Positions 50,393 through 59,122 of a stretch of 64,000 nt of DNA are shown piece after piece. This DNA comes from Amycolatopsis nigrescens CSC17Ta-90. Lineage in GTDB: Bacteria > Actinomycetota > Actinomycetes > Mycobacteriales > Pseudonocardiaceae. Made by a program: the position numbers and the translations under genes. The DNA lies in contig NZ_ARVW01000001.1 of NCBI RefSeq assembly GCF_000384315.1, positions 7,609,001 to 7,673,000 of the forward strand. The letters are read 5' to 3'. The notes under the pieces were generated by a model. That model ran no database searches, was not told the origin of the DNA, and saw only the letters and a program-made list of their open reading frames with translations. Each line of letters opens with the position of its first letter. Positions within the stretch are counted from its first letter, which is position 1.

Positions 50393-51844
50393 ATGGGCGA
50401 GGTTGTGATCATCGGGGCGGGCCCGGTCGGGCTGATGCTGGCGTGCGAGTTGAGCCTGGCCGGTGTGGTGCCGGTCGTACTCGACAAACGCGCGGAACCG
50501 GGCGAGTTGCCCAAGGCGAACGGGCTGGGCGGGCAGATCGTCGAGTTGCTGGACCACCGTGGGCTGCTGGAGCGGCTGAGCGAGGGCAGCCCGTTCTGCG
50601 GCGTCCCGCCGGGGTTCCCGTTCGGCTCGGTCCCGCTGCGCTTCGCCGGAGTGGACGGTATTCCGCTGCGCATGCTGGTGATCCAGCAGCCCCGGCTGGA
50701 GCGGCTGCTGGGCGAGCGCGCGGTCGAGTTGGGGGTGCGGATCCGGTGGGGCCACGAGCTGACCTCGCTCACCCAGCACCAGACCGGCGTGACCCTCGAG
50801 GGTGCGGGCTTCCGCCTGGACGCTCGCTATGTGGTGGGCTGCGACGGTGGCCGCAGCCGAGTCCGGGAGTTGGCAGGCATCGACTTCCCGGGCACGACAG
50901 ATGATGAGGTGCTGCGGCTCGGTCACTTCACCACCGACACGGCGACCGACGTCTTCGACAGTCCGGAGGTGGCCGGACTGCGGCCGGGCTGGAACCGCAC
51001 TCCGCGCGGGCGGCTGATCGTCACCTCACTCCAGCCGGGCGTGCACATCGTGGGCGTGCGGGAGAAAGGAACCCCTACGGCGGGCCCGGTCACGCTTGCC
51101 GAGTTCGAGGCGGCCGTGCGCCGGGTGGTCGGCAGGGACCTGCCGCTGGGCGAGCCGACCTGGCTGTCGAGCACGGTGGCCCAGGCGCGGCTGGCCGGGC
51201 GCTACCGGGAGGGCCGGGTGTTTCTGGCTGGGGACGCCGCCCACCTGTTCCCCGCCGGCGGCTCGTCCCTCAACATCGGCATGACGGACGCGATCAATCT
51301 CGGCTGGAAACTCGCCGCCCGGCTGCGCGGCCGGGGCCCTAAGGGCTTGCTCGACACCTACGAGTCCGAACGGCGCCCCGCCGCCGAACGCGCCCTCATG
51401 CAGACCCGTGCCCAGGCGGCGCTCGACCGTCTGGAGGGCGAAGACGGTGAGGCCCTGCGCGCGCTGCTCACCGAGGTCTTCGCCGATGAGCAGCCGTTGC
51501 GTCACCTCGCTGACCTGTTGCACGGCAGCGACACCCGATCCGGCAAGGCGGATCATCCTCTGGTCGGCCGTCTGGTTCCCGACCTGCCACTAACGACCGA
51601 GACTGGTGCGCGGCGGGTGGCCGAACTCATGCGCCAGGCCCGTCCCGTCCTGCTCGATCTCGGTGCCGGCGCCCCGCTTGACGGCGACTGCGACGACTGG
51701 ATCGACGTGGTCAGGGCACGCTGCGACAATCCGCCCGCCGACACTCTGCTGATCCGCCCGGACGGCTACGTGGCATGGGCAGGCACCGAGGGGCTCACCG
51801 AAGCGATTACAAGGTGGTTCGACCCTCAGCCGGCCAACGAATAG
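50393..51844 (+). CDS. FAD-dependent aromatic hydroxylase/monooxygenase (Rox/PgaE-like)
   Basis: 483 residues. VVIIGAGPVGLMLACELSLA (FAD), YVVGCDGGRSRVRELAGIDF (DG motif) and RVFLAGDAAHLFPAGGSSLN (GD motif) identify a class A flavoprotein monooxygenase; the C-terminal thioredoxin-like part follows. Similar to rifampicin monooxygenase Rox and to angucycline hydroxylases. It is alone with its divergent HTH/Clp_N pair and leaderless, and followed by a RibD-like reductase 58 bases later. Likely an inducible aromatic-antibiotic modifying enzyme (inference from context). Confidence 0.87.
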   Translation: MGEVVIIGAGPVGLMLACELSLAGVVPVVLDKRAEPGELPKANGLGGQIVELLDHRGLLERLSEGSPFCGVPPGFPFGSVPLRFAGVDGIPLRMLVIQQPRLERLLGERAVELGVRIRWGHELTSLTQHQTGVTLEGAGFRLDARYVVGCDGGRSRVRELAGIDFPGTTDDEVLRLGHFTTDTATDVFDSPEVAGLRPGWNRTPRGRLIVTSLQPGVHIVGVREKGTPTAGPVTLAEFEAAVRRVVGRDLPLGEPTWLSSTVAQARLAGRYREGRVFLAGDAAHLFPAGGSSLNIGMTDAINLGWKLAARLRGRGPKGLLDTYESERRPAAERALMQTRAQAALDRLEGEDGEALRALLTEVFADEQPLRHLADLLHGSDTRSGKADHPLVGRLVPDLPLTTETGARRVAELMRQARPVLLDLGAGAPLDGDCDDWIDVVRARCDNPPADTLLIRPDGYVAWAGTEGLTEAITRWFDPQPANE

Positions 51845-51902
51845 CGGGGGCGCAACGTCCGCGTGTCAGTAACCGCACAACCACCTCGTGAGGAGTGACT
51901 CC

Positions 51903-52454
51903 ATGGCCACGGTGCACACCGGGATGACCATGTCGCTGGACGGTTTCGTCGCCGACCGCAGGGGCGGCACGGCGCGACTGTCCGACCCCGCCGCCTCCAG
52001 CGGTAGTGCCTACATGAATGCGCTGATCCGGGAAACCGGCGCGGTCGTGATGGGCCGGCGGACCTTCGCGATGGCCGAGGATCCGGACTGGTTCGTCGGC
52101 AACTACGAGTTCCAGGTTCCCATCTTCGTGCTCACCCACACGCCGCCGCCGGTGCTGCCCAGGCAGGACGAGCGGTTGACCTTCACGTTCGTGACCGACG
52201 GAATCGCCTCGGCGATCGCCAAGGCGAAGGCGGCCGCCGGGGAACAGGTGGTGCAGGTGCTCGGCGCCAGCGTGGTCCAGCAGGTCCTGCGGGCTCGGCT
52301 CGCCGACGAGCTGCACGTCGATGTGGCGCCGGTGCTGCTGGGTGCCGGGCTGCGGCTGTTCGACGACCCGGATCTGGAGAGCGTCGGCCTCAAGAAGATC
52401 GGGGTGCGTGAGATGGGGGAGTGCACCTCGCTCCGTTTCCAGCTCGTCAAGTAG
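51903..52454 (+). CDS. Dihydrofolate reductase/RibD C-terminal family protein (paralogue)
   Basis: 183 residues from ATG 51903 with AGGAG at seven bases. VHTGMTMSLDGFVADRRGGT, GAVVMGRRTFAMAEDPDWFV and VVQVLGASVVQQVLRARLAD are the family motifs. It shares overall order and length with the protein at 42116-42697. It follows the monooxygenase and may be co-transcribed with it, and could supply a reductase activity; this is unproven. Confidence 0.87.
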   Translation: MATVHTGMTMSLDGFVADRRGGTARLSDPAASSGSAYMNALIRETGAVVMGRRTFAMAEDPDWFVGNYEFQVPIFVLTHTPPPVLPRQDERLTFTFVTDGIASAIAKAKAAAGEQVVQVLGASVVQQVLRARLADELHVDVAPVLLGAGLRLFDDPDLESVGLKKIGVREMGECTSLRFQLVK

Positions 52455-52468
52455 CTACCGCGAGCAGC

Positions 52469-53278
52469 TCAGCCGCGGATGGTCGCCGCCAGTTGCTCCG
52501 CCAGTTCGGGTGTCGCGGCCACCACGCCGGACCAGCGGCGCGTCAGGTCGGGATCGATCTCGACCGGGCGGCCGAAGGCGTCCACCACCGCGCCCCCGGC
52601 GGCTGGGACCAGCACCATGGCCGCGGCGATGTCCATGATCCGGTGAGTGTCGGAACCGGCGTCGGCGAAGGCGTCGGTCGAGCCCTGCGCCACCAGTGCC
52701 GCCTCTAGGCAGCTGCTGGACAGGATCCGCACCCGCGCGGCCCGCCGGCTGACCCGCAGCCACGCCGCCTCGTTCCGCGCGTGCGGGCGCAGCAAGCTCA
52801 CCGCTGCGCCGTCCAGCTCCCGCCGCCCCGACGTGCGCCACGGACTTGGTTCCCCGGCGCGGGCGTGCCAGCTGCGGCCGGTGTCCAGCCAGGTCGTCAG
52901 CGACTCGACCGCGCGGCCGTCGATCGCGACCACTCCCGCGAACGAGGACAACGGCACCTCGGCGACGGCGTTGGCCGTGCCGTCCACCGGATCCACCACC
53001 AGCGTCACCGTGGAACCGTTGTCGATGACGCCGATCTCCTCGCTGATCAGGTTGACCCGCTGCGCGTCCACCGCCTCCGCGACGGCCGTGTCCACCGCCA
53101 GATCGAGTCGCGTCGTCGCCGTTCCGTCCGCGCCCGTGCGCACCTCCTCGGCCAGCTCCCCGCGCGAATACCGCGCGCACGCGTCGCGGAAGGCCCCCAC
53201 GGCCGCACGAGCCACCGCCGCCAGCGCGGGATGCGTGCCGGCCGGGATCTCCGGCTCGGGCACCGGCCAGCGCGTCAC
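52469..53278 (-). CDS. Inositol-monophosphatase-family protein in the phn operon
   Basis: 269 residues from GTG 53278, overlapping the phnM stop (GTGA). A longer frame reaching to 54511 crosses phnM in the wrong frame and is a shadow. LISEEIGVIDNGSTVTLVVD followed by PVDGTANA is the metal-binding DPxDGT motif; the second motif (normally WDxAA) reads HRIMDIAAAMVLVPAAGGAV. It belongs to the lithium-sensitive phosphatase superfamily. Its place at the end of the C-P lyase operon suggests it dephosphorylates or hydrolyses a sugar-phosphate intermediate of phosphonate breakdown, replacing the phosphatase-type functions of PhnP/PhnN, which are absent here. Confidence 0.83.
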   Translation of the reverse strand: MTRWPVPEPEIPAGTHPALAAVARAAVGAFRDACARYSRGELAEEVRTGADGTATTRLDLAVDTAVAEAVDAQRVNLISEEIGVIDNGSTVTLVVDPVDGTANAVAEVPLSSFAGVVAIDGRAVESLTTWLDTGRSWHARAGEPSPWRTSGRRELDGAAVSLLRPHARNEAAWLRVSRRAARVRILSSSCLEAALVAQGSTDAFADAGSDTHRIMDIAAAMVLVPAAGGAVVDAFGRPVEIDPDLTRRWSGVVAATPELAEQLAATIRG

Positions 53279-54459
53279 CGCGCACCACCCGGCGACAGCA
53301 CCGACCGCACGACCGGCCACGGCCGCCGCGGCTCCACCAGCACCAGATCCGGCCGCAGCCCCGGCGCCAGGCTGCCGCGGTCGGTCAGCCCGGCCACCTC
53401 GGCCGGACCGCTGGTCACCAGCCCGACTGCCGCTGGCAGTGCAGCCAGCCCCTCCTCGGCCAGCAGCATCGCCGCGGCGAGCAGGCCGGACGGCAGGTAG
53501 TCCGACGCCACGGCCGTCACCAGCCCGCGCCCGACCAGTTCCCGGCCCGACGCGTTCCCGTTGTGCGAGCGGCCCCGCAGGATGTTCGGCGCGCCCATCA
53601 CGACCGGGAAGCCGTGCGCCCGCGCGGCTTCGGCCGCTTCGACCGTGGTGGGGAACTCGGCGACCGCGCCACCGCGGGCCTTCAGCTCGCCGATCTCGGC
53701 CGCCGAACTGGGGTCGTGCCCCAGCAGCCGGATCCGCGGGGATCGCTGCTCGAGCCAGGCCATCGCCTCCTCCCGCACGTCCAGCCGCCCGTCGCGCTCG
53801 GCGACGAGCTCGTCGACGTGCGTCCTGGCCTCCGCCTCGGACATCCCGCGCCGACCCATCAGGTAGCGCTCGTAGTACTCGCGGTCGGCGTACTGCCCTT
53901 GCCCCGGCGTGTGGTCCTCGTGCGAGACCAGCGCGCCGTCGGGCACCGCGTCCAGCCGGCGCCGCAGCGCGGACAGGCCCTCGGGGCTTCGCACGTCGAG
54001 CCGGTACAGGATCCGGTGGTCGACCATCCCGGCGGGATACGCGTCGATCGCCTCGCACAGCCGCTCGGCCGCCGCCACGGTGCGCGGGATGCCGCGCCCG
54101 TGGCTCTCCTCGAACCCGACGCCGTGGAACACGGTGGTCAGCCCGGCGGCACGCAGCTTGCCCTCGAACGACAGCATCGCGAACTCGATCGGCAGCTCCG
54201 CTCCCGGCCGCGGCAGCCGCTCGTTCTCCAGCCCGTCGCTGTGCGTGTCGACCAGCCCCGGCACGCACAGCAGTCCCTGACCGTCCACATCGGACCCAAT
54301 TCCGGCCGGATGCTCCTCCACCGCGACGATTCGGTTGTCCCGGACCACGATGCGCGCGTCGTCGAGCACGCGGTCCGGCAGGACGGCCCGGACGTGCCCG
54401 AGCACGTAGTCGGCCGGCGGGGCCGCCGGTGTCCATGCTTCGGCGATCGCGCTGCTCAT
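53275..54459 (-). CDS. phnM: Phosphonate metabolism protein PhnM (triphosphate pyrophosphohydrolase)
   Basis: 394 residues, usual PhnM length. Amidohydrolase fold: LLCVPGLVDTHSDGLENERL holds the metal HxD, TTVFHGVGFEESHGRGIPRT, VSHEDHTPGQGQY is a metal-ligand His, and APNILRGRSHNGNASGRELV plus VASDYLPSGLLAAAMLLAEE hold the last conserved residues. It removes pyrophosphate from alkylphosphonate ribose triphosphate to give the 5-phosphate that PhnJ cleaves. ATGA overlap with phnL upstream. Confidence 0.95.
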   Translation of the reverse strand: MSSAIAEAWTPAAPPADYVLGHVRAVLPDRVLDDARIVVRDNRIVAVEEHPAGIGSDVDGQGLLCVPGLVDTHSDGLENERLPRPGAELPIEFAMLSFEGKLRAAGLTTVFHGVGFEESHGRGIPRTVAAAERLCEAIDAYPAGMVDHRILYRLDVRSPEGLSALRRRLDAVPDGALVSHEDHTPGQGQYADREYYERYLMGRRGMSEAEARTHVDELVAERDGRLDVREEAMAWLEQRSPRIRLLGHDPSSAAEIGELKARGGAVAEFPTTVEAAEAARAHGFPVVMGAPNILRGRSHNGNASGRELVGRGLVTAVASDYLPSGLLAAAMLLAEEGLAALPAAVGLVTSGPAEVAGLTDRGSLAPGLRPDLVLVEPRRPWPVVRSVLSPGGAR

Positions 54460-55190
54460 GCCGCACCCGCCAGCATCTCGGCGGGGCTGCCGGACGCTTC
54501 GGCCCTGCCACCGGACATCAGCACGACCCGCGAGGCCAGCCGTCGGATCGCGTCCAGGTCGTGGAACACCGCGAGCACCGCCACCCCCTTGGCCGCCAGC
54601 GATCCGATCAGTTCCAGCGCGGCCTCCCGGTTGGCCGGATCCAGCGCGGACACCGGCTCGTCGAGCAGCAGCAGCCGCGGCGGGCGGACCGTGCCGGCGG
54701 CGAGGTTCACCCGCTGCCGCTCACCACCGGAGAGCACCCCGCAGTCCACGTCCCACAATGCCTCGTCCAGGTTGAGCCGCCGCAGCGCGGCCGCGGCCGC
54801 TTCGCGCGCTTCGGCCCGGTCGAGCCCTCGGCGGCGGGCCGCCGCAGCCACCACCTCCCACGGTCCGGTCCGCGGCGGTGCGGTCAGGAACTGGGAGACG
54901 TAGCCGATCTCCCGGCCGCGCAGCCGGGCCATCGCCCGGTCGGCGAGCCCGGTCAGCTCGGCCTCGCCGCCGGCCGTGCGCAGCCGCACCTCGCCGGAGT
55001 CGGGCAGGTAGGTGCGGTAGACGCAGCGCAGCAACGACGACTTGCCGGCCCCGCTCGGGCCGGCCAGCGCGACGTGCTCGCCGGCGTGCACGTCGAGGTC
55101 AACCCCGTGCAGGGACTCGACGATCCGGCCGTCGATCGTGTGCAGGACGAAGGACTTGCGCAGTTCGCGCACGGACAGCACATTTTCCAT
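54456..55190 (-). CDS. phnL: C-P lyase ABC-type ATPase PhnL
   Basis: 244 residues with AAGGAGG before the ATG. Walker A GPSGAGKSS (44-52), signature LSGGERQRVNLAAG, and Walker B RLLLLDEPVSALDP are all intact. PhnL, like PhnK, binds the C-P lyase core complex rather than a membrane permease. It starts five bases after the phnJK stop and overlaps phnM by four bases. Confidence 0.94.
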   Translation of the reverse strand: MENVLSVRELRKSFVLHTIDGRIVESLHGVDLDVHAGEHVALAGPSGAGKSSLLRCVYRTYLPDSGEVRLRTAGGEAELTGLADRAMARLRGREIGYVSQFLTAPPRTGPWEVVAAAARRRGLDRAEAREAAAAALRRLNLDEALWDVDCGVLSGGERQRVNLAAGTVRPPRLLLLDEPVSALDPANREAALELIGSLAAKGVAVLAVFHDLDAIRRLASRVVLMSGGRAEASGSPAEMLAGAA

Positions 55191-55195
55191 GCGGG

Positions 55196-57007
55196 TCACC
55201 TCCTTGCCGCGGCGACGAGCCGCTGTGTGTAGGGGTGGTGCGGATCGTGGAACAGCTGGTCCGTCAGCCCGCGCTCGACGACGCGCCCGAGCTGCATCAC
55301 CACGGTGCGGTCGGTGAGCGCCTCGATCACCGCGAAGTCGTGGCTGACCACGACCGCGGCGACGTCCCGCTCGGCGAGCAGGCCGCGCAGCAGGTCGAGC
55401 ACCCCGGCCGCGACGGACGCGTCGAGGCCGGTGGTGGGCTCGTCGAGCAGCAGCACCGGCGGATCCGTGGCGAGCGCCTTGGCGATCTGCACGCGCTGGC
55501 GCATACCGCCGGAGAACGTCCGCACCGGATCGTCCATCCTGGACAGTGGCACCTCGACGCGGTCGAGCAGCTCGGCGGCGCGGCGGCGGATCGCGTGGAA
55601 CCCGCGCCAGCCCGCCGCGGTGAGCCGCTCGGCGATGTTGCCACCCGCGGTGACGGCGAGGTCGAGGCCCGCGGCCGGGTCCTGGTGCACCACCGCCATC
55701 TCGTTGATCCGCAGGCGCCGCCGGTCGGTGGCCGGCAGCCGCAGCACGTCGGTCGTGCCACCGTCCACAGTGGCCAGATGCACCCTGCCGGCGGTGGCCT
55801 CCTTGTCGCCGATCACGCAGCCGAGCACGGTGGACTTGCCGGAGCCGGACTCGCCGATCACCCCCAGTGCCTCGCCGGGCGCGACATCGAAGGAAACGTC
55901 CCACGCGGCGACGATCGCGCCGGTGGCCGGGCTCACCGCGGTGCCGTGCTCCGGCCCGGTCCCCGCGACCGCGTCCGCACCGCCCCGGCCGTGCACCTTG
56001 CCGATCCCGGACACGTGCAGCGCCCACTCCTGGCCGCCGGACACGCGCACCGGCTGCACCCGCTCGGCAGCGGTGGTGGTGGCGGTGGCGCCGGCCAGCC
56101 GCGCGCGCGGGTCGGGCAGGAACCGCAGTGGGGCGCGCTCGCGGTGGGCGGCCAGGTCGGCGTCGCCGGCGCGCACCCGCGAGCACCATTCGGTGTCGCT
56201 GCACAGGTAACCGCCGCCGGCTCCGGCCTCGACGAGGAACACGTCGTCGCTGTGGCACAGCCGGCACCGCGCGCCGGGCGCGTGCTCGACCTCGAACGGC
56301 ACGTCGTCGAAGGCGAGCGGCCGCACGTCGGTGTGCGGCGGGATCGCGTAGATCTTCTTCTCCCGCCCCGCGCCGTAGAGGTTCAGGTGCTCGCACTGGT
56401 GCAGCCGGGGCACGTCCCAGCGCGGGATGGGGCTGGTGGCCATCACGTACCGGCCGCCGACGAGCACCGGGTAGCCGCTGCCCCTGGTGATCACCCCGTT
56501 GCGGACCAGGTCCTCGTAGAGGCTGACCCAGATCTTGGCGTAGTCCCCTTCGGCGTGCATCCGCGCGCACTCGGTCACGGACTTCTCCACGCCGCGCAGC
56601 GGCTCGGGCACCGGCACCTGGTACACCAGCACATGCCGGTCGCCCAGCGCCTCCTCGGGGATCCGGTGCCTGGTCTGCACCACGGTGGACTCGCGCGTGT
56701 CGGCGGACTCGGCGCACCCGGTGGTCGAGCCGATCATCCGGCGCAGGTTGGTGGCGTTCACCCCGGCGTCGTCGCCCTGGTCGATCACCTTGACCGTGTC
56801 GCCGGCACCGAGCACGGCGAGCGTCACCTGCAGCCCGCCGGAACCCCAGCCGCGGGCCACCGGCATCTCGCGCGATCCGAACGGCACCTGGTAGCCGGGG
56901 ACGCACACCGCGGTGAGCACGGCGCGGCGGATCTCCCGCTTGGCTCCCTCGTCGAGGATCCCCGTTCCGGTTTCCAGCCCGTCGACCAGGTCGGCAGTGG
57001 TCGTCAT
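55196..57007 (-). CDS. phnJK: PhnJ-PhnK fusion: C-P lyase and its ATPase in one protein
   Basis: 603 residues from ATG 57007 (TGATG overlap with phnI). Residues 1-285 are PhnJ: LTAVCVPGYQVPFGSREMPV, TVKVIDQGDDAGVNATNLRR, and the iron-sulfur and radical cysteines Cys248, Cys251, Cys269, Cys275 (CRLC...CSDTEWC). After a linker of about 40 Ala/Thr/Val-rich residues, residues 325-600 are PhnK: Walker A GESGSGKST (385-393), signature TFSGGMRQRVQIAKALA, Walker B PVLLLDEPTTGLDA. In E. coli PhnJ (281 aa) and PhnK (252 aa) are separate but contact each other directly. No stop or frame change separates the two parts. Confidence 0.9.
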   Translation of the reverse strand: MTTTADLVDGLETGTGILDEGAKREIRRAVLTAVCVPGYQVPFGSREMPVARGWGSGGLQVTLAVLGAGDTVKVIDQGDDAGVNATNLRRMIGSTTGCAESADTRESTVVQTRHRIPEEALGDRHVLVYQVPVPEPLRGVEKSVTECARMHAEGDYAKIWVSLYEDLVRNGVITRGSGYPVLVGGRYVMATSPIPRWDVPRLHQCEHLNLYGAGREKKIYAIPPHTDVRPLAFDDVPFEVEHAPGARCRLCHSDDVFLVEAGAGGGYLCSDTEWCSRVRAGDADLAAHRERAPLRFLPDPRARLAGATATTTAAERVQPVRVSGGQEWALHVSGIGKVHGRGGADAVAGTGPEHGTAVSPATGAIVAAWDVSFDVAPGEALGVIGESGSGKSTVLGCVIGDKEATAGRVHLATVDGGTTDVLRLPATDRRRLRINEMAVVHQDPAAGLDLAVTAGGNIAERLTAAGWRGFHAIRRRAAELLDRVEVPLSRMDDPVRTFSGGMRQRVQIAKALATDPPVLLLDEPTTGLDASVAAGVLDLLRGLLAERDVAAVVVSHDFAVIEALTDRTVVMQLGRVVERGLTDQLFHDPHHPYTQRLVAAARR

Positions 57008-58119
57008 CAGCATTCCTTCCCCGCCGGATCGGCGACCCGCTCGGCAGGTCCCTCGCCGGCCTCGGCGGCGGCGCGCATGGCCTGCTTGCGTTCGACGATC
57101 GAGCGGAACGTGACGTAGTGCGGGAGTTTGAGGTGCTCCAGGAATCCGGCGGAGTCCAGGCCGTCCACGGTCAGCAGGAGCAGCTGCTCCAGCGGCCCGG
57201 TGCGGCCGAACCGCCGGTTGGCGATGTCCAGGTTGGCCATCGCGATGGCCTTGCGCTCGTTGTGGCCGAAGCAGAGCCCGTAGCCGACGTCGAGCCGGGT
57301 GCGGTCCTCGTCGGCACCATCCAGATTTTCGATCGCCTCGGCCTCGCTGACCCGGAACTCGCCGAGTGCCACCGGGTTGCCGGTGTGCGGGTGCCGGACC
57401 CGCAGCGGCACCCGACCGTGCCGGACGTCGCCGAGGGTGACCTCGTGGATGTCGCCGTCCGGGCCGAGGATCGACCGGTACCACAGCGCGACCAGGCCGC
57501 CGGTCTCCGCACGCGCCATCGAGGCCAGCACGGCGGACCTGGCGGCGGGCGGACGCGCGGGCTTGCGGGTGATGTCCACCGGCTCGGGGTCGTCGCGGCG
57601 GCGCTGGTCGGCGACCAGGTCCAGCTTGCGCAGCAGGTCGAGGAACCGGCGCGGCCGGCGCTGCTCCTCGGTGCGCTCCGGCGCCGGGCCTGGCACGTGG
57701 GGAACCGGCTCCGGCTGGCCGTCCGGCTTCTCCAGCAGGCGGCCCGTGTAGTCGGTCGTGCGGCCAAGCAGCTGCGGGCCGTCCGGCTCGCGGAAGGCGG
57801 GCACGACCCGCCGCAGCACGGTCATCTCGTCCGGGTCGGCCGGTTCGCTGACGGCAAGGCGCGGCAGGGTCGACCGGTAGGCGCGCACCAGGTGCGAGGC
57901 CTCCAGCGGGTCGCCCTCGGCCTGGCGCAGCGCGGCCGCGGCGGTCGGCTCGTGGTAGAGACCGCCTTCCCCCATCACGCGGTCGACGAGCAGCCGGAAC
58001 CGGCCGGTGATCTGGTCGTCCGACACCCACGGGGCCGGCGCGTGGTCGCGTGCCCGCCGGACCAGCTCCTCCGCGGCCAGGATGGCCTCGAGTCCGCCGC
58101 GTGCTCCCGAGTACCCCAT
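57007..58119 (-). CDS. phnI: C-P lyase core subunit PhnI
   Basis: 370 residues. GYSGARGGLEAILAAEELVR is the N-terminus typical of PhnI, and LDVGYGLCFGHNERKAIAMA and LLLLTVDGLDSAGFLEHLKL are strongly conserved C-terminal segments. PhnI is a purine nucleosidase that, with PhnG, PhnH and PhnL, couples phosphonate to the ribose 1' position of ATP/GTP. Its stop shares one base with the phnJK start, and it follows phnH with the same TGATG overlap. Confidence 0.94.
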   Translation of the reverse strand: MGYSGARGGLEAILAAEELVRRARDHAPAPWVSDDQITGRFRLLVDRVMGEGGLYHEPTAAAALRQAEGDPLEASHLVRAYRSTLPRLAVSEPADPDEMTVLRRVVPAFREPDGPQLLGRTTDYTGRLLEKPDGQPEPVPHVPGPAPERTEEQRRPRRFLDLLRKLDLVADQRRRDDPEPVDITRKPARPPAARSAVLASMARAETGGLVALWYRSILGPDGDIHEVTLGDVRHGRVPLRVRHPHTGNPVALGEFRVSEAEAIENLDGADEDRTRLDVGYGLCFGHNERKAIAMANLDIANRRFGRTGPLEQLLLLTVDGLDSAGFLEHLKLPHYVTFRSIVERKQAMRAAAEAGEGPAERVADPAGKEC

Positions 58120-58691
58120 CAGCGGTCCCTTCCTTCGACGGTCGTGCTGCGCGGAATCCCGGTCATCCTGCCGTCCGGCGCGATGAGCAGCAGGTCGATC
58201 CCGGCGGGGAAACCGGCGACGGCCTCGGCACGCGCGGCCAGTAGACCGTCCACTCCGGACACGCTCGCGGTACCGGCGACACCGGGGCCGGTGACCGCCC
58301 AGTTATCACCGTCCACTTCGGACACAGGAAGGCAGACCAGCGCGCCGTCCTCGGGCGCGAGCGCACTGCCCCGGCACACCGCGCGCAGCTCGTCCGCGGT
58401 CACCGGACGGGTGGCGGCGACGAACCGGGCCTGTTCCAGCGGTGCGGCCGGCGCGGAGGTGACGACGCCGACGACTTCGGTCCAGTCCTCGCCGTCGTCC
58501 AGCACGGCGACGCCGGTGCCGAGATCGGCCAGCGCGAGCACGGGCAGCAGCACCGCGGGCGTGCTCTCCGTCGGCAGCGCGACGACGTGGCCGGGCCGGG
58601 ACAGCGCGTCCAGCACCGCGCGGAACACCTGCCGCGACTCGTCCGGCCGCAGCGTCGCCGCTGCGATCCGGTCCAGCACCAGTCCGGTCAT
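58119..58691 (-). CDS. phnH: C-P lyase core subunit PhnH
   Basis: 190 residues from ATG 58691 (ATGA overlap with phnG). DESRQVFRAVLDALSRPGHV is the diagnostic PhnH segment; ARFVAATRPVTADELRAVCR and GIDLLLIAPDGRMTGIPRST are also conserved. PhnH is the PLP-transferase-fold core subunit of the C-P lyase complex and lacks the PLP lysine. Fits stoichiometric production with PhnG/I/J. Confidence 0.93.
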   Translation of the reverse strand: MTGLVLDRIAAATLRPDESRQVFRAVLDALSRPGHVVALPTESTPAVLLPVLALADLGTGVAVLDDGEDWTEVVGVVTSAPAAPLEQARFVAATRPVTADELRAVCRGSALAPEDGALVCLPVSEVDGDNWAVTGPGVAGTASVSGVDGLLAARAEAVAGFPAGIDLLLIAPDGRMTGIPRSTTVEGRDR

Positions 58692-59122
58692 GTCAGCTCC
58701 TCGAACTCGACGATCGTGGGGGACAGCTCCGCCCATTCGGCCGCTTCCCTGGCGGCACGGCGGACATCCACCTCGCGGCACAGCTCCTCGACGCGCGCGG
58801 CCCGCGGTCTGGCCGCTTCGGCTTCGGCGTCCAGCACGGCGGCGGCGAGCGTGGCGGCGCGGTCGTCACCGAGGCGCATCGCCCAGCCGCGCTGCCCGGC
58901 GACCTCGACCTCGGCCCGGCAGGCCAGCACGTCGCCGAGCAGGAACCGTTCCGCCAGCACGGGTTCCCGCACCTGCGCGGTGACCGAGCCGACCTCCGGC
59001 CCGGTCAGCACCCGCACCCCGGCGCCGTCCGCGAGGCACTCGTCGGCCAGTGCCACGAGTTCCTCCCGCCCGGCCTCCGCGAGCAGCGCACACCGCTGCT
59101 CGCGGCTCAACACGTCGGTCAC
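58688..59122 (-). CDS. phnG: C-P lyase core subunit PhnG
   Basis: 144 residues from GTG 59122 (GTGA overlap with phnF). EVGSVTAQVREPVLAERFLL GDVL and QRGWAMRLGDDRAATLAAAV are the conserved PhnG segments. With PhnH and PhnI it forms the core complex for glycosidic coupling of the phosphonate. Confidence 0.92.
   Translation of the reverse strand: MTDVLSREQRCALLAEAGREELVALADECLADGAGVRVLTGPEVGSVTAQVREPVLAERFLLGDVLACRAEVEVAGQRGWAMRLGDDRAATLAAAVLDAEAEAARPRAARVEELCREVDVRRAAREAAEWAELSPTIVEFEELT

Noticed and set aside
52469..54511. 680-codon frame suggesting an IMPase fused to another domain
   Set aside because: The upstream 410 codons are the wrong frame of phnM; the GTG at 53278 overlapping the phnM stop is the natural start.
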